Origin: Cacajao melanocephalus
Lineage: Eukaryota > Chordata > Mammalia > Primates > Pitheciidae
Assembly (NCBI GenBank): GCA_963573385.1
Contig: CAUYLG010021521.1
Coordinates: forward strand, 78,462 to 142,461
Length of the DNA stretch: 64,000 nucleotides
Direction: 5' to 3'
In this document: positions 1-11,488 of the stretch, piece after piece
How the letters are laid out: every line of letters begins with the position of its first letter
Position numbering within the stretch: the stretch's first letter is position 1
Translations under genes and position numbers: made by a program
The notes under the pieces: generated by a model
What the model saw: the letters and a program-made list of their open reading frames with translations, nothing else
The model's database searches: none
Told to the model about the DNA's origin: nothing

Positions 1-3000
1 TATATTATAAAGAGTATATACTAAGAGTGTTTCTTCTCCTTGAGTCCAATGGAGAAGCTCTAAAACTCTACTAATTTGTAGGTGAATTATCTATAAGGCT
101 TTGCAATTTACAAATGGACATAGTAATTTTCAAGAAGAGAAGATCATATGAAATATTCCACAGAAAATATTTCTGCCTTTAGTTACTACATCTTTTTCTC
201 AAAGAAAATGTTTATGATCATCTGCTCTGTGCTACCAGGTAGACTGCAGAAGCACAGATTCCCTACCATCTTCTGAGGCAGCTGTAAATGGGCAGGTGTC
301 ATCTTAATAGCTTTCCTATGAATGCTCAGTAACTGGACTAGAAGACAAGGCTAGGCATTCCAACGGAAACTGGAAATTTTCATGATTCATAAAGGACTAG
401 GAGAATGTAACTATTCATTTATCTCATATTTGAATTAGCTTTATTTTGGGATAATATAATTTCTTCTTTATTTTCTCTTAATATAACTACCTTTTATGAA
501 CAGATATAACCATTTAAAGACAACTGAAATTTCAGCCTTTAAAATTGGCACAAGGTTTCTACTCCATCATGATAATGTCTCTGATTACAAGAGAAGTGTA
601 CTTATTTCTTTAATGAATATGAGACATGGTACCCTGGAAGTATTTACCTCTCTGCATTTTGCTACCTTTAACCCTATTTATTTCATGTTTCCCACAAAAG
701 ATCTATATATCTTATCTATTCACCTCATTTATTTAAATTGATAATCATGATTTTATTATATTATATTACATTATATTATGGTGGGTATCCTAATGGTACT
801 TAATTTTTTATACTGATGTTTTAGTTACCTGATGCATAATTATCATATTTTTACCATTTTCTCCTTCCCAAATACACAATAAATATCAAGAATAATTTTC
901 CTGAAGTGGTAGTTTGATTCTGTCAAGGCATCTACTTCCCCTTAATTGCCTCTTTCATAAGATTACAACTTCTAATCAAAAACAAAAATGGCTTTGTCCA
1001 ATTCTTTAAAGTATTCACATTCTTATTTTTCAAAGATCATATCACTAATTCTGTCTCAACTAATATGTCATTACTTAAGCACATTTTACCTTTCTTCTTA
1101 TATACTTGTAGTGTTTGACTCTCAATCACACATTTTCAAAATATTATTTAAATTTTTCTTTTTCAAGAAACTTAAATTCTAAGAAAACATTCCATAAAGT
1201 ACATATGCCTCTGCTTTAGTAATAACCTGTTTGTCTTTTGTCAGTAAAACCAACTGATTTGGAATTGTATTTGTTCTCAACTTAGCCACATAACAACTAG
1301 TTAATATTTTATTAGCCTGTATACAATCTTTGATTTTACTCCTAAGTTCTCAAAGTGTTTAAAGAAACAGTATACTCAGGAAAGTCAAAGGTTGCTTATC
1401 AGTGATATTCTAGAATGAGTAAACACAATGTCATCTCATTTAAATGTTTATTCTTGGCAAGACCATTTATCTAGTATTTTTAAGTCTTAATTTCAGCACT
1501 ATTTTTCATTATAACTATACTGAAATTGAAAATGTGTGATTTTCTCTTTGTATTGCTGGTCACATCTCATTGCCAAAGTGGCAATTCAAATAGCTTTTGT
1601 GTAATTTACATTTTTCTATTTTTAATTTCATCCAACTTTTAGTACTTTAAAATAGAATCTGTGCCTAATCTTTGATTTAATGATGAGAGTTTATTAATAG
1701 TGTAAAGTACAACTTTTCATTAACTTAGAATATTAATGTGGTGAGCTTGGAGTTGATGATTAAAGTGGAATAGAAAACTATAGAGTTCTTTAACTACCAA
1801 AATCCTCAAGATGCTATGGAGAATAAGTAATGTGGAGGGGGGCAATTGTTCAATCAGAACTGCAGCATCTCCATGAAATGCCTAATGATGTATTCACAGA
1901 TATTGATCTATTAGCTAATTATAAATGAATCATTATGGTTTGTAAAGAGTTGACAGTTTATGTGGCAGTTTTGTTCCTTCCAATTAACTGAAGCTTACTG
2001 ATACGTAGAGTTTCCATTTAGAATATATTATTTAAAAATGAGATATTTAATCTTATTTGCCTGCATATAGAATACATATTTCAATTGCATACTTTAAGTA
2101 TTTCTGAAAATAAGGACATCATCAAGAAAATATAAATTTCAACATACATCTCATATTTGTATAAATATATTTTTCTGTTTGATAAAGCTGTTGTAGTCTT
2201 CTATAACATTTTACTAAGAGGTGCTATAAATTAAGCTTCCAGCTCTCCAGCCACAGAAGTGATACTTTTTTATGGACATAACCAAGAAAACTAACACCTT
2301 AACTACCCACTTCTTTAGTTGCATGAGAAGCCTGAAACACCCAGGTAGCAGAAAAAAAAAAGATGGAAAAGTATTATGACATCTATGAGAAAGCCTTACA
2401 CTTATAAATACCAATAACTATAAACAGAGACAAATCATAAAAGCAGATTTTTGAAAATGTGGAATTAAATATCACACTAAGAGGTTTTATTAGCCTTTCT
2501 ACATTTTTCTTCAACAAGCATGATTACTATCTATTCCGTGAATATTATGTATTGATTAGTAATACAGAGTATATTACCTATTGCTTAAGATATTATGCAT
2601 CATATATTATTGGTCCCCAACTGGTACACAAGTGAGTTGCAAAGAGAACATCACTCCAAACTCAAAGACCAGCTGCATCTCAGTGAGGACGAATATATGT
2701 TTAGTTTATGGATCCCATGAATATCAGTTCCCTGCCCTTATTTTTTGGAAATGCATTATTTGAATGGAAGTCAGTTTCTATAGCATACACAGAGAGTAAA
2801 TGTTAAAATCAATAGGGACTTTTGAACCCACGTTCATTATAAACAGACAGATACTCAAATACTCTTATGATTAAGTTATTACATAAATACCTGAAGCTCC
2901 TAGCCAAGGATCTATTTTATAGAGCATTTTAGGAACTGAGAAAAATGAAGAAAATATATTAATATTTAACATATTTTTTCTTAATACTGTGCCCCAAAAT

Positions 3001-4029
3001 TAAGTTAATCTGTGTGTGGTAATCAATAATAATCTTAGGCTTTAAGTCTTACAGTACATGTTTAAAAATATATCAGATAAGAAGAAAAACTATTTTCATA
3101 AAGTTCCAACATTTCAAAGATTACCTTGCACATAAACTATTTAACATTTCCTCTTAATATGAGATTGATGTTGATTTGATTAATTATCCTTCACCATTTT
3201 AAAATTGTGCCTTACTGAGCCTATCAAAAGGGAGATTAAAGACAAGTTAGTATACATTTTTTTCTGGCTACACAACCACCTGGGAGGTGTTTTCAAAAGA
3301 ACATACTCAAGTAATAAGTGGGATTCTATCATACAATCTTTCCCTTTATTCAGGCCAAGCATACTCTGGTTTCTTTCTCCCCGTAAAGTGATAAGAGTAA
3401 GTACTTAAATCAAATTGAATTTCTTACAAAGTGTATTGCGTTTGATCATATAGACATAAGATGCAGAAACTCCGTTTATACCTACAATCCCTAGATAAAA
3501 CTTTTGCACACATGAAAGTAAGGCTTATATAGGGACAGTCCATAAAAGATTGTTAGTAAAGACAAAATTTCAGAAAAAGAATGTTTCTCAAAATTGAAAT
3601 AGACTAGCCTCTGAAATATTGTTGAACTAGAAAATAAAAAAGCTTAAAACTAAAGGAACTAGACCTATGAATAATAACACTGGTAAGTTTTAGAATCATT
3701 ATATAAATAATATTTAACAAATTACAAAAGGAAAGGGACTGGAACACACCAAGAAATATTCATATTGTTATGTGCATATATAGTAAACACATGCAGCCTG
3801 GATGGGAGATATGCAGACCTGGTTCAGAAAAAGGATTATACCTAGAGTAGGTGTTTTCAAAGTTGTATAGAATGGAAAGAAGTTGACAGTGTTTAATATT
3901 TTTAATAATAATTCTAACAATGTTTACCTCAAAGATTTGTATACCTCCTGCACGATGACATTTATAGTGTATAAAAGCATTTTTCTCTATGCTTTTCTCA
4001 GGAATGAGATGTTTAAATTATATGTTTAT
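1..4029. other. AT-rich sequence with no recognised gene or repeat
   Basis: No open frame over about 80 codons and no repeat family that I can name. A short TTATA-type simple tract lies near 750-780. Ancient, heavily diverged repeats may be present but are not visible by eye. Confidence 0.6.
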
Positions 4030-4945
4030 TGTTATAGACAAAACAGTTGTCCCCAAAAGTCTGTATTTTAAAAAAAAACTCTCCAGTAAAAGAGAGACTT
4101 AATATAAGAGATTGTCTCTTGTGATTATGGAGGCTGAAAAGTTCCATGTTTGCTCTCTGCAGGCTGGAAACCCAGAAAAGCTGGTGACATACTGTTCAAA
4201 GCCTGAGACCTGGAAAAGCAATAGTAGAGATTCCAGTCTGGGTTGAAGGACTGAGAAAGACTAGTCACAGGAGAAGACAGATAATCCTGCCCAATCAGTC
4301 AGGCAGAGTTAATTCAGCTTTGTTCTACTGTTTCCTTTTATTTAGGCCATCAGTGGATTGAATGGTCTCCGCCCACACTGGGGAGGAAAATCTGCTTTTT
4401 TTAGTCCACCAATTTGAACATTAATCTCTTCTGAAAACACCATCACAGTCACACTCAGAAATAATGTTTAACCAGCTGTCCAGGCATCCCATGGTTCAGT
4501 TAAACTGACACATAAAATTAACTTCATAATGACCAAGCTTTAATCCCTGAAATTTACGAATATGTTAGTTTACATGGCAATAGATACTTTTCGGATGTGA
4601 CTAATCTAAGAATTTTTAAATTCACATATTATCTGATATTATCTGGGTGAGCCCAATATAATATGCAAAGGCCTTATAAGTCCAAAGAAACCAAAGAGAA
4701 AAATTTGAATATGCAATGCTGCTAGCTTTGAAGATAAAGAAAGGTTCGACTAGCTACTGAATGCCAAGTAGCTTCTAGAGGCTCGAAAATTCAAGGAAAG
4801 AGATTCTTTCCTAGAGTCTCCAGAAGGAAAGCAACTCTGCTGACATCTTTTAAGCCCAATGCAAGTTTGGACCTGCAACTCTGTAAAATAATACATTTAT
4901 GTTGCTTTAAGCAGAGTAAAATGTGGTAAGCAATCAAAAACTAAT
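4030..4945 (+). mobile_element. MLT1-like MaLR LTR, split by a second repeat
   Basis: The left piece (about 4030-4071) resembles the MLT1 start, with a run reading gtccccaaaagtc. The right piece (about 4530-4945) has the later MLT1 landmarks: a gtgggcccaatataat-like block, ccttataag near 4671, and the typical 3' end with cctgcaactctgtaaaataata and ttgctttaagc. Between them lies a different element, so the LTR was already in place when that element arrived. Subfamily is not assigned. Outer edges are approximate. Confidence 0.6.
4072..4529 (+). mobile_element. LTR-like interspersed repeat inside the MLT1-like LTR
   Basis: This block runs from an A-rich start through gattatggaggctga (near 4117) to an end reading acataaaattaac near 4510. 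I recognise it as a common human interspersed repeat of LTR type but cannot name the family safely. Its position between two parts of one MLT1-like LTR makes it the younger insertion. Its 5' end looks truncated. Confidence 0.5.
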
Positions 4946-4992
4946 ATATACATACACAATATACATAATTATATATACATATATGATACCTT
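4940..4992. repeat. AT-rich simple repeat (TA/CATA)
   Basis: Short irregular run of TATA, CATA and ATAT units following the LTR end. Confidence 0.6.
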
Positions 4993-5061
4993 AAATTAAG
5001 TAGTTTGTTTTAAGGTTAGATTTTAATAGAAGAATTAAAACAAATTTGTCAAAAATGCACA

Positions 5062-5158
5062 GACTCAGGAAACCACCATGGCACGTATATACTATGTAAC
5101 AAACCTGCACATTCTGCACATGTACCCCAGAACTTAAAGTATGATAATAAAAAATTAA
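5062..5158 (+). mobile_element. Very short L1 3' end
   Basis: The last ~95 bp of a primate L1 3' UTR, with landmarks aaccaccatggcacgta, gtaacaaacctgcaca and acatgtaccccagaactt, followed by an A-rich tail with aataaaaaatta. It is a severely 5'-truncated copy. I found no clear target duplication. Confidence 0.85.
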
Positions 5159-6559
5159 AAACATGCAGAAGAACTCAAACTATACATAATGCTAACAGCA
5201 AATAGTCAAAAGACCTTATAGACGATAACCAGAAGTGATATTTAAATTTCAGAAAGCTAGCTAGCAGCTCTTGTTAGTAGAAACAAAAGACAGAAAGTAA
5301 AACCAAACACTGAAAATTATCTCATTCTAATTTGGTGTTAACAGTTACAAAAATAACAAAAATAAAAGAAACAGATTTCGAAAGCAGAAAATAAGGAAAC
5401 ACAAATGGACAATAAAAATCTATTATTTGACTTGGTTTGAAAAAAGTCACTGAAAATAATTTATCCTACTCTTTAAAACTAAAACCAACCACCAAACACA
5501 CACACACCTTGTGAGATTTTTAAAAAATAAAAATAAATAAAAGCTTTTGCTTAAAGGAAATCTGCATAAAAATCTGAGTACTCCTTTCCTATGATGAAAC
5601 TAAAAAGCTGTAATAATTAAACATCATTGAAGTCAAACTGAATGTTATCAAAATTAATAAAGAAAATCATGATATATATTTCTGCATGATAAAAATTATT
5701 TCCTTTTTTATTGACCAATTTATTATGACATTTGCAAAACATTTTTAATAAAATAAATTATGTGGATTTAATAGAACTGTGCCCTAAAATAAGCATGGTG
5801 CAAGTTCTGTATCATTCTTGCTGTTTTCCAACATGCAAATTCCTACACATGGAATCACTCGTAAATTTGGTGATGCGTCATGGTTAGCTGATGAGGCTCT
5901 GCTTATTAAAACATGTTTCTCGTATCAATTATTTGTTCTGCCTTTATAAAATAGCCAAGTACCTTGGTTTGTCTGTAAATAATAGCCATTCATACCCTAT
6001 CCATTTATGAAATTTTATGCAATTTTAATTGAATATCCCAGATACTATTACATTTACAGTATATATATATTTCATTTGTGTTTGAAATAAGCAATGGAAA
6101 ATATATGAGATTTCAATTCTCAAGCCTACAAAGAGTACAACAAGTAGATCAGAAAACTTTTCCAAATCCAGTAAATAGCATTCTTTGCAATGTTTGATCA
6201 TCAAGCAAAGTTTCTCAAATATGCTATTAAAAAAAAGATGAAAGCTGATTAGAAGGCAGCTTATTTTCCAAAATTAGTTCAGAGACATTTTAATCTAATT
6301 TAATTTTAATTTAGTTTTTATATTTTTTGAAGTAAATATTTTTAAAGAAAATATGTAAAGTCAAAGAACACAAATAGCAAGTATAGATTATACCTGAATT
6401 TTTTGGAATTGAACACACTCATGAAATCAGCACTTGGGGGAAGAAACAGGCACAGTATCACCTACTCCTTAAGAGCCCACTCATGTCGACTTCAAGTCAC
6501 AGCATGCCCCCCAACACAAGAGTAATACACAACACCTTGACTGTAGTTGATAGATTCAT
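5159..6559. other. AT-rich sequence, nothing recognised
   Basis: No gene and no confident repeat. A short (AC)n run sits near 5502-5512. Confidence 0.5.
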
Positions 6560-7075
6560 GTCACTGCTTGTAAGCTTACCATAAGTAGAATTACATACTA
6601 TGTTATCTACTGTGCCCAGTTTCTTTTGCTCAATATTTTATTTACTTATAAAAGTTCTCTCCATTGTTTTGCATATATTTAATTATGCAAAACATATAGC
6701 ACTTGTCATATAGCAGTGATTCTTAGGGAAAATTTGACTCCTATAAAATATATGACAATGTTTGGACATATTTGGGGCTATATCAACTGGGAAGGTAATG
6801 CTACTGTCATCTAGTAGGTAGAGAAATCCTACAACGCACTGGACAGCCTCCTACAACAAAAATTATTCCGCCAAAAATATCAACTGTTAAGAAATGCTTC
6901 TTTACAGAAATACATTCATGAATAATACCACAGTTAATTTACCAGTTTTATTGTTCTTAAATATTTGGATTGATTATACTTTGGGACTATTCTAAGTAAT
7001 GCAACTATAAACATCTTTGTAGCTGTGTTTTGGGTATTTTACATTAGAATTCACCTAGAAGTCAATTAAAAATAG
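6560..7075 (-). mobile_element. Old L1 (L1M-type) 3' region, antisense
   Basis: Read on the minus strand, both halves match the region near the L1 ORF2 end and 3' UTR. The right half has the recognisable ggattgattatactttggg...cttaaatatttgg surroundings and aactataaacatctttgta. The element is strongly diverged and is interrupted by the MER5-like insertion. Confidence 0.55.
6714..6899 (+). mobile_element. MER5-like hAT-Charlie nonautonomous DNA transposon
   Basis: Begins cagtgattctta, a decayed copy of the cagtggttctca terminal repeat. Family landmarks follow in order: gacaatgtttggacat, aactgggaaggtaatgctact, catctagtaggtagag and ggacagcctcctacaacaa. Length (about 186 bp) fits MER5A/B. It carries no coding capacity and was mobilised in trans. 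It lies inside an older L1 fragment. Confidence 0.85.
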
Positions 7076-7389
7076 CTCACTAGGAAACATTTTAATACAT
7101 TTCCAAATAGCCAATAGGTAAAATAACAAATTAAAAGATAAAAGGGACAATTGTATTTAAATTGTATTAGTGCATTCAATATTTTTGTTTTGCTAAGTGT
7201 GCAAATAAATATCCAATAAATTTAAATATATTATGAGGAAACAATACATTTAAAAAATAGATATTTCAATCCTAAAAGTTAGTAATTTAAATGCTCCAAT
7301 AATCTAAAAAATGCTAGATTAAATACTGTCTTTAATCTGTGGATAAGAAAATATTTACATTTTTTACAAAACATACAGAAAATAGATTT
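7076..7389. other. AT-rich sequence, nothing recognised
   Basis: Runs of A and T with no gene or nameable repeat. Confidence 0.4.
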
Positions 7390-8455
7390 TATTTTCATCA
7401 TATCAATAAATGGTGATGGGAAACTCAATACTGACATATAGAAGAAGAAAATTATATCTTTGACTCACACCATATACAAAAGTCAATGCAAAATTAATTG
7501 AAGAATTACATGTAAGTTCCAAACTTTAAAACAACTAAGAGAAAAATTAGAAGAAAGGCCCCATGTCATTATTCTGGGCAATAATTTTTTAGATATGACC
7601 CTAAAAGTTTGGCTACAAGGGCAAAAAATAGACAAATAGGAATACATCAAGCAAAAAAGCTTTTGTGCAGCTGATAGCTACAGGAGGCAGTCAAATGCAT
7701 GGGCAGATTGTGGTGGATCCCTGATGAAACCCCACCTCTGAGCCAAGGACAGCTTAAAGCATTAAAGCCAAGCTACAAGTTAAATCATTGGACCAGATTG
7801 AGAACTTGTCTTCCCATTTGGTGTGCTTTCCTCTGATTGATCCCCATGCTTCACCTATTTTACATACACCTACCCTTTTCTAATTGATTTTCTACAGTTT
7901 TTGTGCCCACCTTTGAGTGGTACCTACCCTTTAACCTTTTTGTGAGTACTCACAAACCAATCAGCGTGCCCTTTCTTCTCTGAGTCAATCAAAGGATCAG
8001 ACCCAGCCACATGGGAGGACTTTCCCACCTTCCAGTACAGGGACCACCTCCATATTCTCTTTTCACTGAAAGCTTTACCATTACTCAATATAATTCTTCT
8101 CTGCTATCCTCACCTCAATGTCCAGCATATCCTCATTCTTCCTGGGCATGGTATAAGAGCTCAGAAGCCCTGAACAGGGGTATAAGCTATAACACAGGTG
8201 AGCTTGGGCACACCAGTGTGGCTGAGTGAGGCCTGGGCAAGGGGTTGCTGGCCAGAAGCCTCCAGCTTGCCATGTGACTAAGAAGAAAAATCCTACACTA
8301 CAGCCAAAAAAAAAAAAATCAACAGAGTGAAGAGACAAGCTATGAAATGGGATAATATATTTGCAAACCATGCATATGATAAGTGGTTAATAACTAAATC
8401 ATATAAAAAAATTAAACAACTCAGTAGTAAGAAAACAAATAATCTAATTTAAAAG
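7390..8455 (+). mobile_element. Old L1 ORF2 3' part, split by a solo LTR
   Basis: Plus-strand L1 sequence covers the C-terminal part of ORF2: tcacaccatatacaaaagtcaa near 7465, ggacaaataggaa-like sequence near 7635, and aaaaagcttttgtgcagc up to the break. It resumes at 8301 with atcaacagagtgaagagacaa and runs through gatttgcaaacc-like sequence to about 8455. The two halves join in register across the LTR, so the LTR inserted into the L1. The reading frame is broken many times. Confidence 0.8.
7672..8300 (+). mobile_element. ERV1-type solo LTR (629 bp) with CAGC target duplication
   Basis: The element starts TGATAG and ends AATCCTACACTA. It is flanked by the 4-bp duplication CAGC (7668-7671 and 8301-8304), as expected for class I (ERV1) elements. 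No internal retroviral sequence follows, so it is a solo LTR left by LTR-LTR recombination. Its start, the gatgaaaccccacc block near 7720 and its end match the LTR at 28526-29459, so the two belong to one family. I do not assign the family name. It disrupts an older L1. Frames inside it are not genes. Confidence 0.75.
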
Positions 8456-8479
8456 TGAGCAAAGTATCTAATTACTCTA

Positions 8480-9465
8480 GAAAATGTGGTATGGGCAGAA
8501 ATAATAAACAATCAGAACAATGGAACAGAAAACAGAGCCCAGAAGTATATCTGCACAAATAGAATAAACTGATATTTGACAAAAGAACAAAGAGCAATCC
8601 AATAGAGAATACACAATCTTTTTATGAAAAACCACTTTAATAATTGGATGAATTTTTTAAAAAACAATCTAGACACAGATTTTTTACCTTTAATAAATCA
8701 CCACAGACTTCGTAAACCATAATACTATAGAACATCTTAGAAGAATGCATAAGAAAAAATATAGATTACCTTGGATATGATGCTGACTTTTTAAATAAAA
8801 CAAAAACACGAAAAGCATAACCCATGAAAAAACAAAAATTTGTAAGCTAGATTTCATTGAAATTTTAAAATTCTGTTTTGCAGAATACATTATTTATAGA
8901 AGAAACAACAAGCCACTGACTTGGAGAAAATATTTGCAAGACACATATCTGACAAAGAAAGTGCTCAAAATAAGTAAATAACCTTTTAGATTCAATAACA
9001 ATAAGAAAAACAAAAACATCTCATTTTAAAGGGACAAAAGAATTCCGAACTTTCATTTCGCAAAGGTATACAAATAGAAGTAAGTGATGACAAGATGCTC
9101 AATGTCACATTATTATGAAATTACAAATTAGAACAGATTTTACTCTGTCTACACCTAAACCCCAAAACACTAGCAATTTTCAAATGCTTATGAAGACACT
9201 GAGTAATAGGAACTTCTTCATTGCTGATAGAAATGCAAAATGGAATAATCACTTTGGAAGACAGTTTGAAAGTTTCTTACAAAGCTTAATATAGTCATAT
9301 CATATGATCAAGGAATTGTGTTCCTCATATTTACCTAAATGAGTTGAAAATTCATAGCCACACAAAAAGCTCCACACAAATGTTTATTGACTCTTTATTG
9401 ATAATTACCAAGTCAAAATTAATGACAGACAAAATAATCCACACTTCTTAATAAACTGTTGGTCT
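8480..9465 (+). mobile_element. Second old L1 fragment, ORF2 end to 3' UTR
   Basis: Starts in the ORF2 region with caatcagaacaatggaacag (near 8510) and continues in L1 order: attgcaagacacatatctgac near 8935, the aaatgaggaacttcttcattgctg-like region near 9210, and the 3' part with ctccacacaaatgttta near 9370. It repeats L1 intervals already present in the preceding fragment, so it is a separate copy or a duplicated segment. Heavily decayed. Confidence 0.65.
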
Positions 9466-9599
9466 GAGAGGAAGTTTTGAATAAATTAAAAAAAAACAGT
9501 GCATGAAAATAAGTATTTAAAATGCCAGATTTGTGGTGTATAACTACAGCATTGCTGAGAAAAACATTTACTTCATTAAATATTTACGTTAGAAAAATA

Positions 9600-10845
9600 T
9601 ATATTAAATAAGTTCCCAAATTAAGAAACTAGAAAAAAAGAGCAAACTAAGCCCAGATCATGTAGAATTAAGAAAATCATAAAAATGAAAATAGAAAAAA
9701 ATCAGAAAATAAAAATTAAACAAAAAGCCTGTTCTTTGAAAAACTCAGTAAAACTAACACACCTTGAAGAAGACTAACAAAGATAAATGATACAAGACAT
9801 AAATTACTAAGAATAAAAGAATATAATTATTAATTGTAAAGATATAAATAGAAATAAAAGGGAATACTACAAAAAATCTACATATATAAATAAGATGACT
9901 TAGTAAAAAGGCATTAATTCCTAGAGAAGTATATATTATTTAATTTATTCAGTATGAAACATAAAACTGTAAAGCACTCTTTCTAAGGAAATTGAATATG
10001 TAACTAAAATTCTCTCCAAAAATGTTATCACCAGGACCAGATAATTTGACCAAATATTTTAAAAGGTAGTAACACCAATTGCAAGAGGTGCAAGATAAAT
10101 GAATTTTTAAAATAAAGCTTATAGTAAAAACCTAGGCATATATCTTAGAATAGAAAAATAGATGTCTTAAAAACAAAACAATGAAAGCCCTACAAAAATA
10201 TTCCTGAATGTGTGTTTACAATCTTAGGGGAGGTAAGTGTATTCTGAACTAAAAAAATCTATAATTTAAAAGGGAGACTTTATTTGTTTTTTTTAAAAGT
10301 AATACTAAAATTAAGATTAACATAAAAACAATTTAATTTAAATTAAATATACTTGTAATATAGAGACAAGTTGTGTCACATACAAAGGACTAACCTCCTA
10401 AAATAATAGAAAAATAGGCAGAAATACAAAAATGCAAGTCATATAACAGCAAATTCAAATGACCAGCATACATATGAAAATATGCTGAAATTTACTGCTA
10501 GTCAGGGAAATGCAAGTTAAAGTAAGAATGAGATATCACATTACACATATCAGTCTGACAAAATTAAAATGAGTGATAACACCTATTGTCAGCAGGAATG
10601 CAGGCCAAAAGTACTCTCCTACGATGCTAGAAGAGATGCGAACTGTTTAAAAAAAATCTTACAAAGCCATCTGGCAACATCTACAAAAATTAAAAACACA
10701 TTTATACTTTGTTCCAACAATTTTATTTCTGGGAACCCATTCCTAAGAGTAAAAAACACACTTGTTTATGAGAAGAGAAGTTCTAAGATGTTTATTTTCA
10801 CATACTTTGCAGTTATAAAAAGACTAAAAATAATAACGTATTGAT
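9600..10845 (+). mobile_element. Old L1 (L1M-type) fragments of ORF2
   Basis: Plus-strand L1 landmarks include cctgttctttgaaaaactca near 9728, tcaccaggaccagataattt near 10030 (the pre-RT segment) and, after an internal gap, the 3' part of ORF2 from about 10380: aaatgcaagttaaagt, gatatcacattacacatat and catctggcaacatctaca. Many stops and deletions. The jump from RT-proximal to C-terminal sequence near 10250-10380 implies an internal deletion or two copies. Confidence 0.65.
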
Positions 10846-11488
10846 TGGTCAATGCTTTTACAAAATAATTTCAAAGAATATATTTGACCATTGCCAATGT
10901 ATTAAAGAAATTAAACCTAGCATTGAGTGAGAATTTAGAAAGGAGTGTATAATAACTGTCACATTTTTTATGAGATGAGTAATGATACACATTTCCATAC
11001 ATATAATTAGATGACCACAAACCAAAGTTTGAAAGATTAAAAAACCAAAAATCTACCTGGGGCATGCCTTATTTTATTGTGCTTCACATTACTGCATTTC
11101 ACAGATAATGTATTTTTTTTAATTGAAGGTTTGAGGAAACCCTGCATCTAGCAAATCTGTTAGCACCACTTTTCTAACAGTGTGTGCACAATTTATTTCT
11201 CTGCCACATTTTAGTAATGCTCTCAATATTTCAAAGCTTTTCATTAACATTGCAACTCTTATGGTGACCTGTGATTAGTGATTTTGGATGTTACTATTGT
11301 AATTGTTTTGGGTCAGCACAAACTGCACCCATAATAAGATGACAAACTTACTACATAAATATTGCGAGTTCTGATGGGTCCACCAACAGATGGGTCCACC
11401 ACCATTCCTACATTTGTCTTGTTCTTCTCAGGGCTTCTTTTTTCCTGAGACACACAATATTAAAATTAGGCCAATTAATAACCCTACA

